64,000 bases of DNA from Ornithinibacillus massiliensis (lineage in GTDB: Bacteria > Bacillota > Bacilli > Bacillales > Amphibacillaceae): the NCBI RefSeq assembly GCF_018310345.1, contig NZ_JAGXBY010000003.1, positions 434,001-498,000 of the forward strand. Reading direction: 5' to 3'. The position numbers were made by a program, and so were the translations under genes. Positions 55,891-64,000 of this stretch are shown piece by piece. The notes under the pieces are model-generated. The model was not told the DNA's origin, ran no database searches, and was given only the letters and a program-made list of their open reading frames with translations. Each line of letters begins with the position of its first letter. Within the stretch, counting starts at the first letter, position 1.

Positions 55891-58017
55891 TTACTCATTC
55901 TGCTCGTTATCTGAATGAAGCCTTTTTCTTCTCTTCATGTAATAAACAATCAAGATACCAATCACGAGGAGTAATCCGATAAATCCAATTGCCCATACAA
56001 CTGTATTCGTATCATTTGCTTCGTGCTTTGCTTCTCTTTTGTCTGTTTTATGTTGCTCTAGTTGCATGGAATTCGTGAAGAACTGGTCTGGACCAGTTTG
56101 AACTGCAACGGATGCTACATTCTCTGTATACTGTAAATAAGATAAGAAATCCTTGGAAAAGTATTGATTTTCTCCATCTAAACTATCTAAGACTACCATA
56201 GAATAGTATTCATTCCACGGATTAGCTTGGATAAATCCATAGTTACGAACTTCAGAGGCAATAAAACCTTGCTCACTTAATTGAGGAACCCCCTCTTCAT
56301 AATGAACAATTAGGTCCTCTTTGAATGGCACTAACTGTTTATGTTCCTCCAAGGAGCCAATAAAAATAACATTACCATTTTTCAACTCGTCCTCTTCTAA
56401 TTCCGTTGTTTGTTTAAGCTTCATCACTGGAAGTCTATTACTGGTTGATAGCACATTAAATAAAGCTAGTAAATCTCCATTTGCGATTCCTTGTTCTGGA
56501 AGGACAAGGATTAATTCTTCGTTTCGATTGGCAAAAGGCTTAGGAAAATAATTAAAATATTTCTCCTCACTCTCCCTATCCCCACTTGCCTTGAGATTTA
56601 GCTTGCTATCGTTAAATAGATAGATCCATCTATTTTGATCAAGTGCGACACAGGATTGATCCATTCGTAAACCAGTTGTTTCCACTCGAAGTGTCAGTAA
56701 ACTTCGTGATTTAATCGTTTCTAGATCGATAGGTATCACCACATGGATATTACCATTCTCATCCTCTTCCAAAGCGCGAACATCCACGGAATGAGGTATT
56801 TCATTGATTAGTACAAGCAATTCAACCTCATCTTTCAACTCCGTATCTTTTTCGGAGGTTAATGTAGCAGAACGCTTCAAATTAAGTTCAATGGATGGAT
56901 TTTGAATCGTGCTCGTCTCCATAGGAAGAGCGTAATAATAGGTCTCGGTTTTCGTATGCAAACTATTTAATTCTACGTCCGGCATACCAATGTCACTAAA
57001 AGTTACCTCACCATCTTCCGATTCGTCATCCATGGTTGTAGGTAGTTCACTTACCTGTATTATCTCACCAGAGAATTGCTCATAGTATTGATTATTGGTT
57101 AATAATTCTACATTCTTTAGAATCGTATCGGTATTATCCCCTAGGACTATTAGTGCCTGGACAGCCCGATCCTCTTGCTGAAGCTGAACTTGGGAAAGAT
57201 AAAGTGATTCCGGCTCTACCTGTTCTATTTCACCTTCTATAGCTTTTTTAACCCATGCAGTTTCAAATTCCTCAGTACCGCCTACGATAATCACATTCCC
57301 ATTAATCTGATCAACCTCCTGCTCGGAAACCACTGCAACGGTATCCTCCAGCGATTGGTTCGATAAGAAATTCGCGATCATTTGTCCACTTTGCAAGGTT
57401 TCCATCGAAGGACTTTCTGGAATAACCACTAATACTTGATTTTCTAACGATCCAATATAGGACTTTGGATACTGGGATAAAGAAAGATCACCCGTATTAT
57501 TTGGTAATGACTGGATATGCAAATACGAATCGGTTAATATCGTCATCCAATTCCCTGTTGTATATTGCGGAACACAGATCCCCTCTTTAACAAAACCATC
57601 AAAGCTCACCGTAATAAGATGACCACCCTCAGCCAATGCTGCACCTTCTAATGGAACCTTAACCGTTTCGATATCATCATCAGATAAAGATTCCGTATAA
57701 ATAGGCTCCTCGTCCACCTTAATCGTCATTGACGAAGGATCGATCAGTAAGCTTGATTTGGCGATTTCCAATTGAATATATTGGTTCTCAGCCGTAACAT
57801 CCGCATCTAATTCATAATAAAATTGAGCTTCCGCATACGGACCGTATAATTCAATTGGTTCGTTCGTTAATGTTTGTTCCGTAACCTCTTTATGGACAAT
57901 TTGAATAGACTGTTCATCTATTTCTATCATTTTATTTGCAAATACTTCTATCGGAAACGAACTAGATAAATAAAATAAAACAATAATGACTACATAATAA
58001 ATCTTTTTCTTACTCAA
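55891..58017 (-). CDS. ydaN: BcsB/YdaN-like exopolysaccharide synthase subunit
   Basis: A 708-residue membrane-anchored extracellular protein: signal peptide, a long beta-rich region resembling BcsB carbohydrate-binding and flavodoxin-like repeats (YFNYFPKPFANRNEELILVLPEQ, YPKSYIGSLENQVLVVIPE), and a C-terminal helix AIGFIGLLLVIGILIVYYMKRRKR. In cellulose synthases BcsB guides the polymer out. Its start overlaps the glycosyltransferase stop (ATGA), so the two are co-translated. It is the last gene of a ydaJKLMN-like operon. Confidence 0.83.
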   Translation of the reverse strand: MSKKKIYYVVIIVLFYLSSSFPIEVFANKMIEIDEQSIQIVHKEVTEQTLTNEPIELYGPYAEAQFYYELDADVTAENQYIQLEIAKSSLLIDPSSMTIKVDEEPIYTESLSDDDIETVKVPLEGAALAEGGHLITVSFDGFVKEGICVPQYTTGNWMTILTDSYLHIQSLPNNTGDLSLSQYPKSYIGSLENQVLVVIPESPSMETLQSGQMIANFLSNQSLEDTVAVVSEQEVDQINGNVIIVGGTEEFETAWVKKAIEGEIEQVEPESLYLSQVQLQQEDRAVQALIVLGDNTDTILKNVELLTNNQYYEQFSGEIIQVSELPTTMDDESEDGEVTFSDIGMPDVELNSLHTKTETYYYALPMETSTIQNPSIELNLKRSATLTSEKDTELKDEVELLVLINEIPHSVDVRALEEDENGNIHVVIPIDLETIKSRSLLTLRVETTGLRMDQSCVALDQNRWIYLFNDSKLNLKASGDRESEEKYFNYFPKPFANRNEELILVLPEQGIANGDLLALFNVLSTSNRLPVMKLKQTTELEEDELKNGNVIFIGSLEEHKQLVPFKEDLIVHYEEGVPQLSEQGFIASEVRNYGFIQANPWNEYYSMVVLDSLDGENQYFSKDFLSYLQYTENVASVAVQTGPDQFFTNSMQLEQHKTDKREAKHEANDTNTVVWAIGFIGLLLVIGILIVYYMKRRKRLHSDNEQNE

Positions 58018-59291
58018 GATTTATTGCCTCCCTCTCCTACTTTAAAACGTTCTGTTTTATACCAAACTTGTTCTTCTTTTTTTAATACTCTTTTTGTCTC
58101 TAAAACTAGTGCATAGATCACAAGGGCTATCCACATTTGGGAATACGTAAAATACATAAGGATGACATAGAACATATTTTTCATCGTTAATTGATTTTTT
58201 TCGATACTTAAACTAATCATAATTTCGGTTAAAAATAGTAAAAACGCCATACCCCATAATACCAATGCGACATTGCCAATATGAAGATCTAGGTCTACAA
58301 CTAAATTACATACAAAAATGACGTTAGATAGAATAACCCCAAAGAAAAAGAGAAAGTATGTAAAGAAGAAATAAAAAATATCAAACATAATTTTCTTCTG
58401 TTTAAGACTAAACATCTTTCCTAAAAACTTGAGAACAACATATTGATTACCCCTAGCCCATCTCGTTCGCTGTCTCCACCATACTTTTAATGTTTCAGGC
58501 TCTTGTTCCCATGTAATGGCTGCTGGGAAAAAACGAATGGTATAGCCTAAGTTATACACTCGTATTGTCAGCTCCGTGTCCTCCGCCAAAGCAGAGGTAT
58601 CCCAACCACCTAATTGCTCCATAATCTCTCGTCGTATAGCAAAGTTCGTACCCGGTATCGTTGTAATATTAAACCAATGAAAACGCCCAGCTTGAGCCAT
58701 CCACTGAAAGCATATGGTTTCAATATTAATAAATTTAGTAAGCCAAGTATGATTAGCATTGATAACCCGAAACTTTCCAACCATTGCCCCTGCCTTTTGG
58801 TCATTAACTAGACCCATTACAAGGTTCCAGACGGCTCTACGCTCAGGTGTATTATCAGCATCATAAACGGCGATGATTTCCGCATTAGAATTCTGTAAGG
58901 CATAATTTAACGCACTAGATTTTCCTTTCCCTTTCCACTCACCTTCTGTTTCCAGAACGCGAATAAATGGAAACTGTTCTGCAAATTGATCCCCAATCTC
59001 CTTTGTGCGATCACTGCAATTATCGCAAATTAAGATAACCTCTATTTTATCCTTAGGATAATAGAGTCGCGACATGGCAGTTAATGTTTGTTTGATAACA
59101 ACTTCTTCGTTATGAGCTGGAATAAATACACTAACAGTTGGAATTTCTATATTTCTCATTTTCTTTTCCCAGGAAGGGATTACTCGCTCATAACGTTTAA
59201 AGTGTAGGTAGCCTCCTTGGGCAAGAAACATATGATAGAGTAACATGATCCAGATAATGCTTAATGAGATATAAAATAATAGATTAACCAT
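58014..59291 (-). CDS. ydaM: Processive family 2 glycosyltransferase, YdaM-like
   Basis: A 425-residue membrane GT2. N-terminal helix, catalytic domain (about 45-290) with VFIPAHNEE, AVYDADNTPE, SALAEDTELTIR and the processive motif QRTRWARGN, then three C-terminal helices. It lacks a PilZ domain, so c-di-GMP control must come from another protein, presumably the YdaK-like receptor. It polymerises the exopolysaccharide backbone; the sugar is unknown (the related Listeria Pss system makes a ManNAc-Gal polymer). Confidence 0.88.
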   Translation of the reverse strand: MVNLLFYISLSIIWIMLLYHMFLAQGGYLHFKRYERVIPSWEKKMRNIEIPTVSVFIPAHNEEVVIKQTLTAMSRLYYPKDKIEVILICDNCSDRTKEIGDQFAEQFPFIRVLETEGEWKGKGKSSALNYALQNSNAEIIAVYDADNTPERRAVWNLVMGLVNDQKAGAMVGKFRVINANHTWLTKFINIETICFQWMAQAGRFHWFNITTIPGTNFAIRREIMEQLGGWDTSALAEDTELTIRVYNLGYTIRFFPAAITWEQEPETLKVWWRQRTRWARGNQYVVLKFLGKMFSLKQKKIMFDIFYFFFTYFLFFFGVILSNVIFVCNLVVDLDLHIGNVALVLWGMAFLLFLTEIMISLSIEKNQLTMKNMFYVILMYFTYSQMWIALVIYALVLETKRVLKKEEQVWYKTERFKVGEGGNKS

Positions 59292-61005
59292 GTACTCTCT
59301 CCTTAAATAAACGTTTGCGATAACGCATTCTTAATGTCACGATATGAATGATAAATAAAGAAACAAATATCGCGGTAACCAATACAATGAGCCATAAATA
59401 TTTTACCAATGACTTCTCAGCTAACTTGTCCATTATATCCATCTTCCAGGATAATTCACTTGTTACCGATATCTCACCATTACCACTAGTTATGATTTCA
59501 ACAGCATCTGTTCTAACATAATGTGTTTCATTGTATAGCTGAATCCATTCCATATTAGGAACAGCTTCCATCAATGCGATCATCTCTTTCAAATAATCCA
59601 ATCCTAAGTACGGATGATAGAATCCGCTAATGACGGATCCAGGTACCTGTGAAACATGGTCTATCGCTTCCTCGATTTCAAGCATTGGATTAATCGAGTT
59701 AGGGTCTACATATCCTATCGTTTCAGGATATAAAGTCATCCCGCTCAATATCGTAGGCTTGCTGATAAATAATGGACTAAACATAACCTGCCAGTCTCGA
59801 TCAGAAGCTTGGATTTGACCAAAAATCGCTGAAAAATATTGCGATGCCACCTGATATCCATTTGAACTCATCGTGTAGTGTGGAGCTTCAAATGCAATAG
59901 GGGGAAAGCCGAGCTTCGTCAATGCGTGGATTGATTTCTCTAATTTTGCGGTAACATATTCGGTTTCCACTATTGTATTCCCCTGAATATATTGGTCATA
60001 CTCTTCCCGGTTTTGGAATTGATCTTCTGGCTTGAGCTTTTCTGGTATTTCCTTAATGTCTAATGTAGTAATAGGCTGATTTAATTCGGAATCCCAAAAT
60101 TCAAACCCTTCCCCTGTTTCCTGATACCGATATGTATGGGTATAACCATGTGCGATTATATAAGCCCCTCGACTTACTAATTCATCGAGTACCGCTAACA
60201 ATTTCGGTTTATCTGCTAGTGTGACCATCTCTTCTGTTGTTGGGTCAACATAAGTAGGGATAACCGCTAAATATACCGGAATATGTTTGTTCAACAAATA
60301 ATTGGCCGTTTCATACACGAGCTCCGGATCCGATACTGGTGAAATATCCTCTAATCGGATATATGCTGGATGTGTAGTCGGCTTTGAAAGCTGAAACAAA
60401 TCATAGAATGACGCAGATATGGCATATTTTGCCTCTGCAAATACATTTGAGATGGTGATGAGCGAGGCTTTACCATCTTGGATGACAACCGGATAGGATT
60501 GACTATGCTTCTGCCCTTCCACGATGACTTTGGCTTTAGCGGGCGGTGTAACACTCAAGAGCTGAATCGGGTAACCCAAGTCAACACCTCCCACACGATG
60601 CACCGAATTCATTCCTAAAACCTGCCAATCCTGAAATTGTGGTAAGGCTTGTGCATCCTTTCCAACACCGATTATTTCACCCTGGAAGGGAGCAAATAAT
60701 TCTAATTTATTTTTGCTGGCACCTTCCTTTGATGCGTAATAAACCACAATATCATGATGATGCAAATCTTCTTCTTTCAACTTATCTAGTTCTATCATGT
60801 CAACCTGTTCAAATAAGCCACTTAACGAGCTATCTAGAAAATGAATATTAGCCATCGTCGTATCATCTGTCCCATAATACGTGAGTAATACCTTTCGTTC
60901 ATCCAATGTAGGAAGCGAATTCCCAGCCTCTGTAACAACCGGTTGTAGTAATACAAAAAAATGAAGGAATAGAACGCTCCATAGGCTTAACTTTTTATAA
61001 CGCAT
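59284..61005 (-). CDS. ydaL: DUF2334 polysaccharide-deacetylase-like membrane protein, YdaL-like
   Basis: A 573-residue protein: N-terminal signal or anchor, about 180 residues of N-terminal domain, a DUF2334 deacetylase-like barrel (about 205-480: PAYIRLEDISPV, IPVYLAVIPTY, GAYIIAHGYTHTY, FEAPHYTMS, ISGFYHPYLG), and a C-terminal helix. The Asp and His positions suit metal-dependent deacetylation of the exopolysaccharide. It overlaps both neighbours by a few bases. Confidence 0.86.
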   Translation of the reverse strand: MRYKKLSLWSVLFLHFFVLLQPVVTEAGNSLPTLDERKVLLTYYGTDDTTMANIHFLDSSLSGLFEQVDMIELDKLKEEDLHHHDIVVYYASKEGASKNKLELFAPFQGEIIGVGKDAQALPQFQDWQVLGMNSVHRVGGVDLGYPIQLLSVTPPAKAKVIVEGQKHSQSYPVVIQDGKASLITISNVFAEAKYAISASFYDLFQLSKPTTHPAYIRLEDISPVSDPELVYETANYLLNKHIPVYLAVIPTYVDPTTEEMVTLADKPKLLAVLDELVSRGAYIIAHGYTHTYRYQETGEGFEFWDSELNQPITTLDIKEIPEKLKPEDQFQNREEYDQYIQGNTIVETEYVTAKLEKSIHALTKLGFPPIAFEAPHYTMSSNGYQVASQYFSAIFGQIQASDRDWQVMFSPLFISKPTILSGMTLYPETIGYVDPNSINPMLEIEEAIDHVSQVPGSVISGFYHPYLGLDYLKEMIALMEAVPNMEWIQLYNETHYVRTDAVEIITSGNGEISVTSELSWKMDIMDKLAEKSLVKYLWLIVLVTAIFVSLFIIHIVTLRMRYRKRLFKERVHG

Positions 61006-61861
61006 AAAACACAGTCTCCCTATCTACTTCCTGGACAAATTCCAAATACGCTACTTCTTTCATTTGATCATGATATTCCTCAAAACTGATATGAAAGGTC
61101 AGGGTTACGGTTTTCCCATTTAGCAGTTGATGATTTCGCAATTGTTCTGCTAATTTATCTGCTACGATTTCAACCTTGTCCTTCCCAGTCTCCATTAGTA
61201 AAAAAGCAAACTTATTATCGCGGTATCTATATTTACGATCTGAGAAGCGTAAGGATTTTCTTACTTTCTCCCCCATTACTTTCATCAGATGTTCTACCTC
61301 TTTCCGACCATAAGTCTTGAGAAACTCTTGGTAATAATCTAATTCCAAAACTAAAAAAGTAAATTTTCCACCATAGCGGATAACCCGATTCATTTCTCGT
61401 TTAATCTCGATTTCCATGCGTTCTCTATTATCAAAGGACGTATCCGGGTCAACAGCAACAAACTGCTTTACTTCCTGTCTAAATCGATTTCTTTCTAGAA
61501 CTATTCTTCGATGCTGCTCCTGAATGGAACCACTAATCAAATCCGCGATTAATAACCCCACCCCATAAAAAACAAAATGTTCTATCGTTAAGAATTCCGT
61601 GTAAACTTCACGATATCCTAAGCTCTGAAATCCGTTATATAAAAGAATCGATCCAACTACAAATAAGAAGAATAAGCTGATGATCAGTCCCACAAGTGTT
61701 CCCATAAATAATGCTATAAAGGTTATCCCAACATATAATAGGAATAACAATTTACCTACCTGACCATTTGTCCATAAAAAATCAAACATTACTAAATAGC
61801 TAGCCACAAGTAGGCAAATTTTTAACAATAACTGTTTCTCTTCACTCAAAAACTCCCTCAT
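60995..61861 (-). CDS. ydaK: Degenerate GGDEF c-di-GMP receptor, YdaK-like
   Basis: A 288-residue protein with four helices (about 10-110) and a C-terminal GGDEF-fold domain (about 140-288). The catalytic motif is RDNKF (214-218) instead of GGDEF, so it cannot make c-di-GMP. The inhibitory-site RxxD is intact as RFSD (205-208), exactly five residues before the motif. This matches YdaK in Bacillus subtilis and PssE in Listeria, degenerate GGDEF proteins that bind c-di-GMP and activate exopolysaccharide synthesis. It overlaps the YdaJ-like gene by 20 bases. Confidence 0.9.
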   Translation of the reverse strand: MREFLSEEKQLLLKICLLVASYLVMFDFLWTNGQVGKLLFLLYVGITFIALFMGTLVGLIISLFFLFVVGSILLYNGFQSLGYREVYTEFLTIEHFVFYGVGLLIADLISGSIQEQHRRIVLERNRFRQEVKQFVAVDPDTSFDNRERMEIEIKREMNRVIRYGGKFTFLVLELDYYQEFLKTYGRKEVEHLMKVMGEKVRKSLRFSDRKYRYRDNKFAFLLMETGKDKVEIVADKLAEQLRNHQLLNGKTVTLTFHISFEEYHDQMKEVAYLEFVQEVDRETVFYAL

Positions 61862-62936
61862 CTATTCCTTTCCTTTCTGCAATTAATGGAAGCAAATTAT
61901 CAAAAGCATGTGTTTTTAAACTGGTAAGCTCGATATATCCTCCATCATATTCACTTGATTCATCACGAATCTGATATTCTTTCATCCTGTCATACAATTC
62001 CCTTGCCAAATCCTTTTCCCCTATCTCTAGACACATAAGAATGGCCAGTGCATATACCGAAGTCCCTTCATATTGAACAGTAGGTTGTTTCGTCTCACTA
62101 GAAAACCGCCCAAATAATTTGCCATCATATTGATTTAAGGTCTCTTTTGTAAACGTAATCAAGGAAGAAACATCACCACCCCATAACGCACGGTGATAAC
62201 CGATATAATATTGATCGATTAAATTAACCTCCGAATCATATTCATAGCGCTGGTCATTGGGATAATAGTTCTGCGGAAAAAAGCCTGCCTCTGAGATGGG
62301 CGCGTTTAATAAAATGGAGCGGTTTACCTTATATTGGTTTTCTGAGATAATATTTTGATTATGCATCTCGTCCAATGCTTCTGGAACCAAATAACTTAAC
62401 GTAAGGAAGTCTCCCTTAACATGACTAGATAGATCGACATGGTTAATAAATGTTTCATCTTGCATATTATATTGAACTAATGCTTCACCGATTTTATTTG
62501 CCGTTTTTAGATAGGTCTTGTTATTCCACTTTTCACCAGCATGGTATAAGGCCTTCATGATTCGTAAATCATCAATCAATGCATTGGCTGGAGCCAAATA
62601 ATCCTCTTTTATTAACCATGGAATCAATGTACTTTCCTTCATAAAATGGTTTGTTAACACATCAAACTGCTCATCAAACGCCTCTTGATCATTTTTTTCT
62701 ACTAGGTAATCCATCCACAACCCAATGGATTCGGACAAGTAAGTATCGGATTGATCGGATAAATCAGTTTTTAATAGTCCATTCTTTTCATAGAGATGTT
62801 CATATACGAACCTTTCACCAGAAAGTGCTTCTTTCGGATAGAATCGTTCGGATGGAACCATTTTAACTACGATAATAAAGCCAATTAGTACAATCCCTAT
62901 GATGATGATTAATTTTATTATCTTCAATACCGTCAC
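61842..62936 (-). CDS. ydaJ: GH8-like glycoside hydrolase, YdaJ-like
   Basis: A 364-residue protein with an N-terminal membrane anchor (IIKLIIIIGIVLIGFIIVV) and an alpha/alpha barrel resembling GH8: YLSESIGLWMDYLVEKND, DDLRIMKALYHAGEKWNNKTY, and EGTSVYALAILMCLEIGEKDLA. It corresponds to YdaJ/PssZ, extracellular hydrolases of the exopolysaccharide cluster, which trim or release the polymer. The start is either GTG at 62936 (GGAG upstream) or TTG nine bases downstream (AAGAGGTG upstream). Confidence 0.82.
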   Translation of the reverse strand: MTVLKIIKLIIIIGIVLIGFIIVVKMVPSERFYPKEALSGERFVYEHLYEKNGLLKTDLSDQSDTYLSESIGLWMDYLVEKNDQEAFDEQFDVLTNHFMKESTLIPWLIKEDYLAPANALIDDLRIMKALYHAGEKWNNKTYLKTANKIGEALVQYNMQDETFINHVDLSSHVKGDFLTLSYLVPEALDEMHNQNIISENQYKVNRSILLNAPISEAGFFPQNYYPNDQRYEYDSEVNLIDQYYIGYHRALWGGDVSSLITFTKETLNQYDGKLFGRFSSETKQPTVQYEGTSVYALAILMCLEIGEKDLARELYDRMKEYQIRDESSEYDGGYIELTSLKTHAFDNLLPLIAERKGIDEGVFE

Positions 62937-62971
62937 CTCTTACTCCATCTATAGCTAGCAAGACAAGCTCA

Positions 62972-63505
62972 TTACCTATTTAGCTGTAGCTTGTACTTCC
63001 TTTTGTTTAAATACATAATCTTGTCCGCATAATGCAACAGCGCTTCTTCCGATTCACCATGATTAGGATAAACACTATATCCAATACTGATATGTAAGGG
63101 TAATTGTAGCTCACCAATTTCAATTACGTCCGGGAGTTGGTCCTGAAAGGCCTGCACTTTTCTCTCTAACCTGCCAGAATCCTTCAATAAAATTAAAAAC
63201 TCATCCCCTGACTTACGAAAGACAGTTGACTCCGCCGATGCTGCTATTTGTTTAGACGATTCGATAAGAAATTTATCACCTAATACATGCCCATAAGCAT
63301 CATTAATGGTTTTAAAATTATCAATATCAATAAATAACAAGCCAAAAGTACTTTTCGTCTTGTTAGCTTGTTGGATTCGTTCCTGTATACATGCTCGAAA
63401 GCTCCTTAAATTCGGTAAACCGGTTAATTCATCTGTAAAAGCCATTTTCAACAGCTCAGCATATGGAATAGGCTCTTCTTTATGGTAGTTATATGAATAA
63501 TTCAT
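62972..63505 (-). CDS. Small soluble diguanylate cyclase
   Basis: A 177-residue GGDEF protein with almost no other domain: MAFTDELTGLPNLRSF, FIDIDNFKTINDAYGH and SGDEF (99-103), all needed for cyclase activity. The position five residues before the motif (90-93) reads SAES, so the inhibitory RxxD site is absent and product inhibition is unlikely. It lies 35 bases upstream of the YdaJ-like gene and should feed the YdaK-like receptor. GGGTGA precedes ATG at 63505. Confidence 0.9.
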   Translation of the reverse strand: MNYSYNYHKEEPIPYAELLKMAFTDELTGLPNLRSFRACIQERIQQANKTKSTFGLLFIDIDNFKTINDAYGHVLGDKFLIESSKQIAASAESTVFRKSGDEFLILLKDSGRLERKVQAFQDQLPDVIEIGELQLPLHISIGYSVYPNHGESEEALLHYADKIMYLNKRKYKLQLNR

Positions 63506-63697
63506 ATGAATTTCACCCTTTATTCTTTATATCAACGAAACAGAAAATGATTATTTCGGACTAGTTACGCTGAAAGGTACACCCAAAGAATAATCATACG
63601 TTTCCCCTCTTACAAATCACTTAATAATGTACGTAATCATTTCTATCGCATGCTAAAACCTACTTCAAATCATATTTCATAATCATATTCCCAAAAT

Positions 63698-63743
63698 AAA
63701 AAAGAAGCAATCACGTACACTTATACGTCATTGCTTCTTTTTT
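63698..63743. terminator. Strong bidirectional terminator
   Basis: Arms 63698-63717 and 63724-63743 are perfectly complementary over 20 bp with a six-base loop and have A-run and T-run ends. It ends the symporter gene from the right and separates it from the exopolysaccharide operon. Confidence 0.92.
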
Positions 63744-63794
63744 CTAGTACTTCCAACTATAGGTAATAGAGGTAAACAGTTGATATTTTGATCT

Positions 63795-64000
63795 TTACTC
63801 CCTGTATCCAGTATTGGCTCTTACCTTCACCTCTGCATAGCGCTTCAAATCATATTCCTTCGAGAACATTGTACCAAGATAACCACCTAGGAACCCTAAT
63901 GGCACACTGACTAATGCTGGGTTATCAAGTGGGAAAATTGGGTTTCCAACAAATAATGCAGCACCTTCCACTGGTGAGAAAACACTTGGACTAATCGATA
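63795..64000 (-). CDS. C-terminal end of a Na+/solute symporter (ActP-like)
   Basis: The minus strand encodes 68 residues to the stop, ending GFLGGYLGTMFSKEYDLKRYAEVKVRANTGYRE. The GGYLGTMxSKE and AEVKVRANTG elements are typical of the C-termini of cation/acetate symporters (SSS family, ActP/YwcA type). The gene starts beyond the window. Confidence 0.85.
   Translation of the reverse strand, partial: SISPSVFSPVEGAALFVGNPIFPLDNPALVSVPLGFLGGYLGTMFSKEYDLKRYAEVKVRANTGYRE

Overview
The window comes from a low-GC, endospore-forming member of the Bacillaceae, of the Oceanobacillus/Virgibacillus/Gracilibacillus kind. The signs are an sspO spore gene, S-box (SAM-I) riboswitches, CcpA cre sites, a LicT/RAT antitermination system, a ydaJKLMN-type exopolysaccharide operon, strong GGAGG ribosome binding sites and frequent TTG starts. 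The genus is inferred. No rRNA, tRNA, CRISPR array or complete insertion sequence was seen.

Layout. 1-6.2 kb: the 3' part of a GGDEF-EAL c-di-GMP protein, a secreted putative glycosidase, an EamA exporter, a DUF1385 (YqhQ-like) gene split by an in-frame TGA, and a quinone oxidoreductase. 6.2-15.5 kb: a monosaccharide ABC transporter (ChvE/MmsA/MmsB) under a cre-overlapped promoter, followed by a three-component sensor (anchored sugar-binding protein, LytS/YesM-like kinase, YesN-like AraC regulator) and a second sugar-binding lipoprotein. 15.6-19.6 kb: a motor-protein remnant, a channel-like protein without a K+ filter, an ATPase, ydbS/ydbT-like PH-domain proteins and a membrane protein. 19.9-24.8 kb: accessory genes, with an orphan phage-type replication trio (HTH/Xis, DnaD, G39P-like), an APH-family kinase, a lipoprotein, a small protein and a CAP-domain protein. 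25-28.3 kb: a PLD-helicase-DUF3427 protein with a MutT/NUDIX partner, a candidate defence pair. 28.7-33.4 kb: a metal-receptor-like protein, a hydrolase and a divergent TetR/SDR pair, ending in a 590-bp array of TCGCGCGA words.

33.4-36.6 kb is a sulfur module: two divergent promoters each followed by a SAM-I riboswitch, one driving an LLM monooxygenase plus ATP-grasp protein and the other an FMN reductase. 36.6-43 kb: a YitT protein, a CPA antiporter that seems to start at ATT, a lipoprotein, and a MATE exporter with its MerR regulator. 43-51 kb: a beta-glucoside operon (licT, RAT/terminator, EIIBCA, two GH1 phospho-glucosidases, two Cof-type phosphatases), then sspO. 51.5-63.5 kb: a hybrid kinase lacking its HisKA histidine, a divergent SARP-type regulator, and a diguanylate cyclase plus ydaJKLMN exopolysaccharide operon whose c-di-GMP receptor keeps the RxxD I-site but has lost the GGDEF active site. 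The window closes in a Na+/solute symporter.

The most unusual structure is a pair of non-coding arrays (3174-3266 and 32824-33415). They have unrelated core words (AAATCCTGAA and TCGCGCGA) but the same mean spacing, about 20.8 bp or two turns of B-DNA, and both lie between convergent genes.
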